In this document: in pieces, positions 1-6,730 of the stretch
How positions within the stretch are numbered: position 1 is the first letter of the stretch
How the letters are laid out: each line of letters opens with the position of its first letter
Origin: Clostridiales bacterium
GTDB lineage: Bacteria > Bacillota > Clostridia > Lachnospirales > WQUN01
Direction of reading: 5' to 3'
DNA length: 8,181 nt
Assembly (NCBI GenBank): GCA_031273705.1
Contig: JAISRJ010000265.1
Coordinates: 1-8,181 of the forward strand
The notes under the pieces: model-generated
The model's input: only the letters and a program-made list of their open reading frames with translations
Told to the model about the DNA's origin: nothing
The model's database searches: none
Program-made: the position numbers and the translations under genes

Positions 1-1
1 G

Positions 2-1108
2 CCTTTGCTCTTCTTTTCGCCGGGAAGGGTCAATCTGATAGGGGAACATACTGATTATAATGGAGGATACGTGTTTCCATGCGCGTTAAGTCTGGGAACT
101 TACGCCTCCGTAAGGAAAAGAAACGACAGTTTGATTCGATTCGCATCGGCTAATTTTCCGTTAAGAGTCTCTTCGGACATTAACAATCTGGTTTATGATG
201 CGGAGGATGGCTGGGCAAATTACATGAAGGGCGTCGCCTTTCAATTTAAAATGGCAAACTATGAAATAAATGGAGCAGATATTTTAATAGAAGGAAATCT
301 GCCGAACGGGGCGGGGCTGTCGTCCTCGGCAAGTATCGAACTTTTGATGGGTGTTATTTTAAATACCCTTTTCGAGTGCAATATTGATCGCCGTGAAATG
401 GCTATTATGGGGCGAGCCGCCGAAAATGATTTTGTGGGTATGAATTGCGGCGTTATGGATCAGTACGCAGTTGCAATGGGAAAGAAAGATTGTGCTCTGT
501 TGCTGAACTGCAATAAGATTACGCATGAGTATGTTCCGCTTAGAATAGACGGCTACAAATTAATTATTTCTAATACTAACGTCCGTCACCAATTGGCTTC
601 GTCGGAGTATAATATTCGTCGAAAAGAATCGGAACGCGCCCTTAAATTTCTTAAGCAAAAATATGATATTCAATATCTGTGCCAATTAGCACCGGAACAA
701 TTTGAAGCTGACAAAAATATGATCGAGGATGAGGTCGCGCGTAGACGCGCCGAACACGCGATTTATGAAAATGCGCGAGTGCTGGAAGCCGTAGAGGCTT
801 TGAAAAAGGGTAACTTGAAACGCTTTGGAGTATTAATGAATCTCTCTCATATCTCACTGAGAGATTTATATGAGGTAACCGGACCAGAATTGGATGCTAT
901 GGCGGAGGAAGCTTGGAAAATAACGGGTGTATTAGGCTCTCGCATGACAGGCGGAGGATTTGCGGGCTGCACCGTCAGCCTAGTAGATATTAACAGCGTG
1001 GATGAGTTTATTCGCGAAGTTGGCAAAAACTATCAAAGACGAACCGGCTTAACCCCAGACTTCTATCTTGCGGATATAGGGGATGGGGCTAAACAGTTCT
1101 TTATGTAA
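2..1108 (+). CDS. galK: Galactokinase, 5'-truncated by window edge
   Basis: This GHMP-family kinase phosphorylates alpha-D-galactose at C1 with ATP, the entry step of the cytoplasmic Leloir pathway. All three family motifs are present. Numbering from the TTG at 5-7, the galactokinase signature GRVNLIGEHTDYNGG is at residues 7-21, the ATP-binding loop GLSSSAS is at 104-110, and the C-terminal motif MTGGGFAGC lies near residues 315-323. The catalytic aspartate is D152 in CGVMDQY, and the arginine of GRVN is its usual partner. The reading frame is open to the window edge (a Pro codon at 2-4). Family members have roughly 20-30 residues before this signature, so the TTG is not the true start and the N-terminus is off-window. 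The C-terminus is intact and ends at TAA 1106-1108. The MTGGGFAGC motif varies slightly from the common MTGAGFGGC. The gene is convergent with the iron operon and has no evident functional link to it. Confidence 0.95.
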   Translation, partial: PLLFFSPGRVNLIGEHTDYNGGYVFPCALSLGTYASVRKRNDSLIRFASANFPLRVSSDINNLVYDAEDGWANYMKGVAFQFKMANYEINGADILIEGNLPNGAGLSSSASIELLMGVILNTLFECNIDRREMAIMGRAAENDFVGMNCGVMDQYAVAMGKKDCALLLNCNKITHEYVPLRIDGYKLIISNTNVRHQLASSEYNIRRKESERALKFLKQKYDIQYLCQLAPEQFEADKNMIEDEVARRRAEHAIYENARVLEAVEALKKGNLKRFGVLMNLSHISLRDLYEVTGPELDAMAEEAWKITGVLGSRMTGGGFAGCTVSLVDINSVDEFIREVGKNYQRRTGLTPDFYLADIGDGAKQFFM

Positions 1109-1112
1109 AATC

Positions 1113-1139
1113 AGGTGTTTTCAGATATGAAAGACATCT
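1113..1139. terminator. Probable weak bidirectional terminator between convergent genes
   Basis: The gap between the galactokinase stop and the lipoprotein stop holds an imperfect inverted repeat. AGGTGTTTT-CA pairs with TG-(bulged A)-AAGACATCT around a GATA loop: about 11 pairs, two of them G-U type, with one bulge. On the + strand the stem is followed six bases later by eight T (1146-1153), which lie inside the lipoprotein's 3' end. On the - strand it is followed by GATTTTAC. The position between convergent genes fits a shared terminator, but the stem is A/T-rich and the T tracts are not ideally placed, so efficiency is uncertain. Confidence 0.45.
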
Positions 1140-1563
1140 AGCCGCTTTTTTTTGCTTGAGTCAACGCGTCTTTAACCGCTTCAGTAAATTGGTCGTAGGC
1201 AATCGTCGCTCCACTTATCGCGTCAATATCATCAAGCGAACCCGGGGCGACTAAACCCTCGGCATATTGTTTCATTGCGGCAACCGCAAATTGCGCTTTG
1301 TCATAATAGTCCTGGTTGGATATCTCACCATTCACTTTTCCGTATTCTTCATCCTTTATGCTTCCATCCCTTTGCCATGTTACAAATTGGCAATCGGTTA
1401 TTTTGCTGTCCTTTATTGTTATGGTTACTTCACCGTAAGCGCCTTCTTCATCCTCAGAGCTTATCCCCATATAAGTTCCGTCCGAATAGGATGCGCCGCC
1501 GCAACCCGTAAGTGTTACAAATAAAAGGGCGAGCGACAAAGTCCAGAATATTACTTTTTTCAT
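1138..1563 (-). CDS. FMN-binding-domain lipoprotein (predicted covalently flavinylated)
   Basis: This 141-residue secreted lipoprotein is almost entirely one FMN_bind domain, as in NqrC/RnfG and Gram-positive extracellular flavoproteins. The signal peptide is KK plus a hydrophobic stretch (residues 3-18) ending in the lipobox LTGC, with Cys21 as the lipidation site. The C-terminal DAISGAT motif (114-120) is the known signature for ApbE-catalysed attachment of FMN to the threonine, here Thr120. The family carries electrons outside the cytoplasmic membrane; that role here is inferred. The ATG overlaps the stop of the upstream ATPase gene as ATGA, with a GGGAG ribosome site, so the two are probably translationally coupled. 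It is the last gene of the iron operon, in the position held by thioredoxin-like proteins in the Campylobacter version. No ApbE gene lies in the window, so it would have to be encoded elsewhere. One further cysteine, Cys58, lies in the domain. Confidence 0.88.
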   Translation of the reverse strand: MKKVIFWTLSLALLFVTLTGCGGASYSDGTYMGISSEDEEGAYGEVTITIKDSKITDCQFVTWQRDGSIKDEEYGKVNGEISNQDYYDKAQFAVAAMKQYAEGLVAPGSLDDIDAISGATIAYDQFTEAVKDALTQAKKSG

Positions 1564-2243
1564 ATGTCCGCTCCCTTGACGTTATTTCCTTTTACAATCC
1601 TCGCAACGCGTCCGTGCTCCAAAACAACTGTGCGCTGCGCTTCATCCGCAACCTCTGGGTCATGTGTCACGACAATAATCGTGCTACCCTCTTTGTGAAG
1701 CTGCGTTAGAATATCAAGCACAATTTTCTCATTTGTTTCGTCCAAATTCCCTGTCGGTTCGTCCGCTAAAATAAGCATGGGATAATTAATGAGCGCCCTC
1801 GCAATACATACACGTTGCTGTTCTCCACCGGAAAGCTGGCTTGGCAGATGTTTAGCTCTGTCTTTTAAACCCACGCGTTCAAGTGCGGCGAGCGCCTCCT
1901 TTTCATCCGGGAGACTGTGATAGTATTGCGCTACCATTACATTTTCCAATGCCGTCAAATAATTTATCAGGTGGAATTGCTGAAAAATTAGTCCTATCTT
2001 ATCCCTGCGCATAATTGTAAGATTCTTTGCGCTCTCTTTTGATATATCCACACCGTCTAAAAACACGGAGCCGCCAGTGGGTTTGTCCATACAGCCGATT
2101 ATATTCATCATAGTGCTTTTACCCGAACCGGACGGACCCATAATCGCCAGCCATTCGCCCTGCTCGACAGATAGACTTACATTTTGGAGAGCCGCCACAG
2201 AACCGTAAATTTTAGATATATCTTTGATTTCCAACAGATTCAT
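1560..2243 (-). CDS. ABC transporter ATPase, MacB/LolD type, of the FTR1-P19 iron operon
   Basis: This 227-residue cytoplasmic ATP-binding subunit is complete. The Walker A motif GPSGSGKST is at 36-44, the Q-loop FQQF at 87-90, the signature LSGGEQQ at 137-143, the Walker B LILADE at 157-162 followed by a D-loop, and the H-loop His194 in VVTHD. The ADEPTGNLD stretch is typical of the MacB/LolD/FtsE class, which powers FtsX-type permeases by mechanotransmission rather than classical solute import. ATG 2241-2243 has a very strong site (AAGGAGG) four bases upstream. The gene starts 12 bases after the second permease gene and overlaps the FMN lipoprotein gene by four bases, so all three should be co-expressed. 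By gene order it corresponds to Campylobacter Cj1663. It would energise the heterodimer of the two FtsX-like permeases; the transported substrate is unknown. Confidence 0.93.
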   Translation of the reverse strand: MNLLEIKDISKIYGSVAALQNVSLSVEQGEWLAIMGPSGSGKSTMMNIIGCMDKPTGGSVFLDGVDISKESAKNLTIMRRDKIGLIFQQFHLINYLTALENVMVAQYYHSLPDEKEALAALERVGLKDRAKHLPSQLSGGEQQRVCIARALINYPMLILADEPTGNLDETNEKIVLDILTQLHKEGSTIIVVTHDPEVADEAQRTVVLEHGRVARIVKGNNVKGADI

Positions 2244-2255
2244 ACTTCCTCCTTA

Positions 2256-3389
2256 CTATTCGCCGCGTAAAACAATCGCGGGGTCTACGTCCGCAGCGTT
2301 TTTGACGGGTATCATACAGGCAATGCCTGTTACCGCGACAGACACGACAAATGTTATCGGTATCAAAAGCGGCTGAATCGAAATCGAACGCCCGAAAACA
2401 TTCATACTGACCGCCTGCGCGAACGCAAAACCCAGCGCCGAACCGAGCAATCCTCCACAACCGCCCAAAAATATCCCCTCGCCCAAAAAGTCCGCAATAA
2501 TACTTTTGTTTGATGCTCCAAGAGCTTTTTTTAACCCAATTTCGCGGCGGCGTTCTATAACGACCGCCATCATTGTCGTTGCGACACAAATCATGGTAAG
2601 CAACAATACTACTACCGTTACTAGATATACCAACGCTTGAAGTTTGGTCAACACAGTGCCTTCGGATTCCGCGACGCGCCTTACAATGCGGGCTGTTATT
2701 CCATCAACGGATTCATTGATTTGGTCCGCAGAATTTTGGAGTTCCGCTTCGCCCGCCGATACGCTGCACTCAACCACATCAATTTCATTACTTGTTCCCA
2801 TCGCGTTATCCAACTCGTCAATTGACATAAATATAAACTCTTCTTCGCTGCCGCCTGTCTGAACGATGCCCGACACGGTATAATCACGGTTAAACGTTGT
2901 CCCGGCAGAGTCAGTTCCAGAAAATGTAAAAACACTTCCGGTGGACAGACGAATTAAATCCGCTACTTTCTGTCCAATCAGCACACTTTTGTCGTCAGTA
3001 GGCCATTCACCCGTGACAAACCAATATGGACTTGTTTTCTTCACGCCTTCCATATCCGTTCCCGCCGCCATAAATGGTTGTTCATTGATTTTTCCAGACT
3101 CGTAGCGATATGGCGTTATTCCGAGCATATTTCCGTGGATAAGCGCGGATGCGTTTTCGACAGCTATTCGACTAATCGTAGAGCCGTTTTGGGAAGGAAC
3201 AAAAATAAGATTTGCGCCATAGGCGCGAAACTCTTTACCCATTTGACGAGGTATGTCATAATAAATCGTAACAAGCCCAGAGAGAATCGTCGCGCCTACT
3301 GCCACAGCTAACAGCGCCACAAACATTCTTGAACGACGGCGAAGGAGGGAACCTGTTATCATTCTAAAGTATAAAGTTTGTCGTTTCAT
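2256..3389 (-). CDS. FtsX/MacB-type ABC permease, second of the pair
   Basis: This membrane subunit of 377 residues has one N-terminal membrane segment (about 22-43), a large extracytoplasmic domain of about 200 residues, and three C-terminal segments (about 252-276, 303-325, 341-362). That is the MacB/FtsX topology. The coupling motif ERRREIGLKKALGA at 279-292 is where the ATPase docks. It shares with the other permease the early YGANLIFVP-like stretch and an RRVAESEG motif (237-244) just before the second membrane segment, so the two are paralogues and probably form a heterodimer. Start choice: ATG at 3387-3389 lies seven bases after AGGTG, whereas the in-frame TTG just before it is only four bases away, so the ATG is preferred. 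The stop codon of the preceding permease is buried in this ribosome site (AGGTGA), which suggests coupled translation. It corresponds in order to Campylobacter Cj1662. Confidence 0.88.
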   Translation of the reverse strand: MKRQTLYFRMITGSLLRRRSRMFVALLAVAVGATILSGLVTIYYDIPRQMGKEFRAYGANLIFVPSQNGSTISRIAVENASALIHGNMLGITPYRYESGKINEQPFMAAGTDMEGVKKTSPYWFVTGEWPTDDKSVLIGQKVADLIRLSTGSVFTFSGTDSAGTTFNRDYTVSGIVQTGGSEEEFIFMSIDELDNAMGTSNEIDVVECSVSAGEAELQNSADQINESVDGITARIVRRVAESEGTVLTKLQALVYLVTVVVLLLTMICVATTMMAVVIERRREIGLKKALGASNKSIIADFLGEGIFLGGCGGLLGSALGFAFAQAVSMNVFGRSISIQPLLIPITFVVSVAVTGIACMIPVKNAADVDPAIVLRGE

Positions 3390-3395
3390 CAAAAA

Positions 3396-4676
3396 TCACC
3401 TGCCATGAAGGACTTCCGCCGGGCGAAGCGACAGCAAAAGCCGGATTGACGGAATACTTCCGACTAAAATTACAATTGACAGCAAAACAGCTACAAGCGG
3501 AATCACCATCGGCTTTATATTGATAGCCGCGCCAAAAACGGATTGCCCTATTATCTGTGCGAAGCCAAGCCCCATAAAATACCCTCCTACGCCGCCCACA
3601 ATACCTGTTATAAAAATTTCTGTCAGTATCAAGAATGATACGGGCGCATTATCGGCTCCTATTGCCTTTAACAATCCTATCTCGCGGCTGCGCTCCATTA
3701 CGTTCGCCGTCACAAGGTTTGAAATGCCAAGAGCCGAACCGACTAAACTTAGAATTGTAATAAGCAGCATCAGTAACTGCGTCTTGTTCAGAATCTCACC
3801 CTCGGATTCCGCGACCTGGCGAATTGGCTTCGCCACCGAATCTGTGATAACTTCCGAAATCTGGTAGCAAATCGCGCTTACATACGCCGTGCAATACCAT
3901 GTTTCCCATTCTTTAATGGAAAGGCTTTTAGGATTTTGCGCGGCGCGGCGTGAAAGCTCATTATCCGGTGTTGTGAGCGCGCTTACCTCAACGCGATTTA
4001 CGACTCCCGCTTGACCGGACAAGTCTTGCGCGGTCGCCAGTGTAACGTATATCTGTTCATCCTCGTCGCTGCCGGAATTAAAAATGCCTTTAACCGTTAA
4101 CTCTTTCGCCCTGGTTGGTGTTTCTATCAAAACAACATCGTCAACAGAAATGTTGTTTTGCGCTGCCAGTAGGCTGCCAATCATTGCATACCCCGCGTCA
4201 TCGTCCGAAAGCCAATCGCCGGAAACATCCCACCAATTTTTCATGTTAATAGCGCCTGTATTAAGGGCTTCACCCGTCGGCAAATCAAGATGATGATTAA
4301 ACCACGTTCCGACCAGCTTTATTTCATTATCTGAGAGTTTAAGCCGCGCGTTAGTTTCAAGATAGGGCGCGAAATCCACAATATTGAACGCCCAAAATAT
4401 CGTTTTGATATTTCCAAGTTCCGATTCCTTTAAGTATTTTATCGGCGCGCCGGCTTCACCGACGCCATATAGGTCGTCTAACAGGGCGGTTTCTTTGGGA
4501 ACGACATTGATGTTTGCGCCGTAAGTTTTGAGTTCTTGATTCACTTTATCGCCAACATCCAGCATAACATTTAGCATGGCGGTAGCCAGTGACGCTCCAA
4601 GCGCAATTGTCACGGCAATCATCAGCATTTTTCCTTTTTGACGGAAAAGCGCGCCTTTTACCATTCTCCAAAACAT
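3396..4676 (-). CDS. FtsX/MacB-type ABC permease, first of the pair
   Basis: This 426-residue membrane subunit has an N-terminal membrane segment (about 17-38), a large extracytoplasmic domain (about 40-298) and three C-terminal segments (about 300-325, 348-372, 390-412). The coupling motif ERSREIGLLKAIGA is at 328-341. The extracytoplasmic domain opens with KTYGANINVVP, closes with RQVAESEG (286-293), and contains two cysteines eight residues apart (Cys262 and Cys270, in WYC and AIC). Those cysteines could form a disulfide or bind metal or a redox partner; this is inference. The ATG at 4674-4676 follows a GAGGGTG ribosome site. It starts 16 bases after the DUF2318 gene and ends six bases before the next permease's ATG. 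By order and family it corresponds to Campylobacter Cj1661. The subunit is about 50 residues longer than its partner, with the extra length in the external domain. Confidence 0.88.
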   Translation of the reverse strand: MFWRMVKGALFRQKGKMLMIAVTIALGASLATAMLNVMLDVGDKVNQELKTYGANINVVPKETALLDDLYGVGEAGAPIKYLKESELGNIKTIFWAFNIVDFAPYLETNARLKLSDNEIKLVGTWFNHHLDLPTGEALNTGAINMKNWWDVSGDWLSDDDAGYAMIGSLLAAQNNISVDDVVLIETPTRAKELTVKGIFNSGSDEDEQIYVTLATAQDLSGQAGVVNRVEVSALTTPDNELSRRAAQNPKSLSIKEWETWYCTAYVSAICYQISEVITDSVAKPIRQVAESEGEILNKTQLLMLLITILSLVGSALGISNLVTANVMERSREIGLLKAIGADNAPVSFLILTEIFITGIVGGVGGYFMGLGFAQIIGQSVFGAAINIKPMVIPLVAVLLSIVILVGSIPSIRLLLSLRPAEVLHGR

Positions 4677-4692
4677 ATGTACACCCTCTTTT

Positions 4693-5946
4693 TTATTTGA
4701 AGCGATTCCTTTCTTTTTCCAAATTACCTGTCTGAATCACCATATTACCGCCGCTAATCGAATAGGTAAGCGGTACGGGATTGCAACCGCCTTTAAATCC
4801 GATTGTAGAAACATTCATTACAACGTCACATAGCTTGCAGATTACCTTGCCGTCGCGCTCGTAATAGCCGGTAGGTCCGCAAATGTCGCAAGCGTCAAGC
4901 CCTACCCCATAAGACACGTCATTTTTCTTTATTACGATAAACCTGACTTCTACGCCTTCCGATGCGGTGTATACAAAACGGTGCAAATGTCCGTCATTGA
5001 TAGTTTCGATGGGAAGAATGACTTCTTCGCCAACGATATTCATCGGTTCGGCGGGGGAAAGAACAACTTCACGCGAGTCATACGTTTTTACGACTGTCAG
5101 ACTTAAGAGCGCCAAAACATATCCTGTCGCCACGACCACGCTCAATCGCCTTTTTCGGTATAATATAGAGCGGATTTTACGATGTTCCGCCGGATTGGAA
5201 TAGGGTTCCGTAACACGCAGACTTTTAATCAACAATTTCACGGGTATAAAAGACGCGATTAGTATAATGGCATATAAAAAAAGCTCATTATGGTTAATAA
5301 TTGGTTTTATAACCGCAAAAAGCCACTTGTATACCGGTATAACGCGTCTAGCCATCAAAAACTGAATGATGGACGCCATTTGATTCAGTATATTGACTGC
5401 AAGCGCGCTGGTCAGCAATATCCGTACAGTCTTGAATGATAAACCCGTGCTTGCGCTCCGCAAAGCGGTACTTGTAATAATAACGACTAGCAATCCCGCG
5501 GCGTACCCAATCGCCTTAAATAGAAAATCCGTGCTGAACGCGCTTTGACCGGTCAGCACAAATTCTGTTGGATATAAAAATATATCCGGTAAGCAGTAAA
5601 ATAAAAGCGCCGCAACCACAAGCGAATTTGTGATGTTGCGCAGTTTTGAATATAACTTTGGAGTGGTTTTTGATAAGCCGCCCCAAGATAAAACGCAAAA
5701 AAGAATTTCTGCCGGAATCGCCGCGCAAAGAATCGCGGTGTTAAAATATTCCCGATTTACAAGCGCCGACGTGTGCTTAAAAAACGCCAAAATCAGCGCG
5801 GCCGCGCTTCCGGTCACGAACCCAAACACAGGCCATTTCTTTTCGTCGTCTATATGTAATGTCAATTTTATAATCGCAAACAACATTGCTAAAATGATAG
5901 CGGTTGAAAACGAATTCTGAATTACCAATATAAGATATTTGAACAT
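4693..5946 (-). CDS. DUF2318 (FtrD-like) membrane protein with two CxxC motifs
   Basis: This 417-residue multi-pass protein has about eight hydrophobic segments (roughly 5-28, 40-56, 68-86, 106-124, 143-163, 172-198, 220-240, 268-286). A C-terminal domain of about 130 residues follows. The Arg/Lys-rich loop at 241-267 should be cytoplasmic, which puts the C-terminal domain outside. That domain carries CDIC (353-356), CKLC (370-373) and GGCNP (388), the hallmark of the DUF2318 family, annotated as Fe-S-containing or metal/redox membrane proteins. It also has HLH at 320-322. Five cysteines suit a metal or Fe-S centre plus one extra thiolate. The start ATG 5944-5946 has an AGGTGG site ten bases upstream. 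A longer frame from 5985 would run through that site and through an intergenic hairpin, and was rejected. The family occurs mostly beside FTR1 and P19, as here (Campylobacter Cj1660), and probably takes part in electron transfer during iron import. Confidence 0.9.
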   Translation of the reverse strand: MFKYLILVIQNSFSTAIILAMLFAIIKLTLHIDDEKKWPVFGFVTGSAAALILAFFKHTSALVNREYFNTAILCAAIPAEILFCVLSWGGLSKTTPKLYSKLRNITNSLVVAALLFYCLPDIFLYPTEFVLTGQSAFSTDFLFKAIGYAAGLLVVIITSTALRSASTGLSFKTVRILLTSALAVNILNQMASIIQFLMARRVIPVYKWLFAVIKPIINHNELFLYAIILIASFIPVKLLIKSLRVTEPYSNPAEHRKIRSILYRKRRLSVVVATGYVLALLSLTVVKTYDSREVVLSPAEPMNIVGEEVILPIETINDGHLHRFVYTASEGVEVRFIVIKKNDVSYGVGLDACDICGPTGYYERDGKVICKLCDVVMNVSTIGFKGGCNPVPLTYSISGGNMVIQTGNLEKERNRFK

Positions 5947-5984
5947 TACACAACCACCACCTCTTTGCGAAAAAATGAAATCCA

Positions 5985-6026
5985 CGCGACGAAAATCCTC
6001 ATATTGCTTACGGGCTTTTCGTCGCG
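5985..6026 (-). repeat. Perfect 11-bp inverted repeat, intercistronic stem-loop
   Basis: CGCGACGAAAA at 5985-5995 and its exact reverse complement TTTTCGTCGCG at 6016-6026 flank a 20-base loop. In the operon transcript this forms an 11-bp stem about 38 bases upstream of the DUF2318 start. Six U follow it (5970-5975), but only after nine other bases, so it is not a canonical terminator. An RNA processing or stabilising hairpin, or a leaky attenuator, is more plausible. Confidence 0.7.
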
Positions 6027-6037
6027 CGGACTCCGCG
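6025..6037 (-). repeat. Small GC hairpin overlapping the larger stem
   Basis: CGCGG (6025-6029) and CCGCG (6033-6037) form a 5-bp GC-only stem with a 3-base loop. It shares two bases (6025-6026) with the outer arm of the 11-bp inverted repeat, so the two cannot both form fully. In the direction of transcription the small hairpin is made first. Confidence 0.5.
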
Positions 6038-6075
6038 AGGTATTTATAGAAATCAGATCAAATGAACCCGATTAC

Positions 6076-6699
6076 CTACCAAACCCTCGGGATATAGTCG
6101 AAATCCCACTCCGCTACAAGCGGTTCCGTCCAAAAGCGTCCCGCGACGCCGGTTTCATTATCAACGTGCAGTAAAAAGCCTTGTGCTTCGGGACTCTCTA
6201 TGATAAATTTAACTTTATAGGTACCGGCGTCACCCAATTTGATGTTCGCGCCGTAATGCGGACCGTCCGTCGCGTTCATCGGCATAAATGTTCCTTCAAG
6301 ATTCGTCGCGCCGTCATTGCTCACGATTTCATACCTGACGGTAAGGTTCGGTACAAAATCACCAACCCCGTAGCCTAAATCGTTTGTAAGAGCCGATATA
6401 TCCGCTTCAATGTGCATATCCGATTCAGATGCCGCGAGACCCATGCCCGCAGGTTCCATATCCACCGGCTGAAAATATACCGCCGCAACGTTCAGCGGAC
6501 CAAGCTCAATATCGTCTCCAATCGGGAATTCTTCAAAACCGGCTTCCTCGCCGGGAGCAGGCGCGGCGTCAGCGCCAGTATCCGCGCTTATGTCGGACTC
6601 GGCTGCCGCGGCGTCCGCGGGCGGATTCGACGAGCATCCTATAAGAGAAAGCGAAAGCAGCATAACCATTGCGAGCGAGAGTACCATTACTTTTTTCAA
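6076..6699 (-). CDS. P19/Tp34-family iron-binding lipoprotein
   Basis: This 207-residue extracytoplasmic metal-binding protein partners FTR1 permeases. The signal peptide ends in SLIGC with Cys22 as the lipidation site, followed by a low-complexity Ala/Asp/Glu/Pro linker (about 23-58) and the P19 domain (about 59-207). The expected ligands align in order: His96 and Glu98 (HIE), Met141, Asp145 and His148 (MNATDGPH), and His178 (LLH). The Met-x3-Asp-x2-His spacing equals Met88/Asp92/His95 of Campylobacter P19, where such residues form the copper site and a second metal site. Campylobacter P19 is a soluble periplasmic dimer; here lipid anchoring replaces periplasmic retention, as in Treponema Tp34. 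The start codon is TTG (6697-6699), chosen because GGAGG lies seven bases upstream and because it supplies the Lys-Lys of the signal peptide; the next ATG, at codon 5, would lose them. The gene follows the FTR1 gene by 31 bases. Confidence 0.92.
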   Translation of the reverse strand: MKKVMVLSLAMVMLLSLSLIGCSSNPPADAAAAESDISADTGADAAPAPGEEAGFEEFPIGDDIELGPLNVAAVYFQPVDMEPAGMGLAASESDMHIEADISALTNDLGYGVGDFVPNLTVRYEIVSNDGATNLEGTFMPMNATDGPHYGANIKLGDAGTYKVKFIIESPEAQGFLLHVDNETGVAGRFWTEPLVAEWDFDYIPRVW

Positions 6700-6706
6700 A
6701 TTATGA

Positions 6707-6711
6707 CCTCC
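6707..6711 (-). promoter_or_regulatory. Ribosome binding site for the TTG-initiated P19 gene
   Basis: GGAGG on the minus strand lies seven bases before the TTG at 6697-6699, which decides that start over the ATG four codons later. A strong site combined with a weak start codon may tune the amount of this lipoprotein. Confidence 0.75.
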
Positions 6712-6730
6712 AATTAATTTTATTTTGTTC

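Larger units (their letters stand above)
5947..6075 (-). other. 129-base intergenic gap with RNA hairpins, P19 to DUF2318
   Basis: This is the only sizeable gap inside the operon; the others range from a four-base overlap to 31 bases. It holds a perfect 11-bp inverted repeat, an adjacent 5-bp GC hairpin and the DUF2318 ribosome site (AGGTGG, 5957-5962). I see no convincing separate promoter or small gene in it. The hairpins could set relative expression between the first two genes and the rest. Confidence 0.6.

Noticed and set aside
2212..2589. 125-residue minus-strand frame overlapping the second permease and the ATPase start
   Set aside because: It is a shifted frame of the permease gene, rich in Arg, Gly and Cys in the way out-of-frame translations are; both overlapped genes are intact.
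3520..3867. 115-residue open frame on the + strand
   Set aside because: It lies antisense inside the first FtsX-like permease, which has a full family architecture; it has no recognisable domain and mirrors the hydrophobic codons of the real gene.
1560..4676. Reading the ABC genes as a MacB antibiotic efflux or LolCDE lipoprotein exporter
   Set aside because: The subunits belong to that broad superfamily, but the gene order with FTR1, P19 and DUF2318 matches iron loci, and no MacA-type adaptor or outer-membrane partner is present.
5630..5920. 96-residue open frame on the + strand
   Set aside because: It is antisense to the membrane helices of the DUF2318 gene and has no family motif.
5947..5985. 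N-terminal 13-residue extension of the DUF2318 frame
   Set aside because: It covers the AGGTGG ribosome site and one base of the hairpin arm; the ATG at 5944-5946 starts directly with the first membrane segment.
6412..6717. 101-residue + strand frame over the P19 gene
   Set aside because: It is Arg-rich, antisense to the acidic Ala-rich tether and signal peptide of a clear P19 homologue, and has no matching domain.
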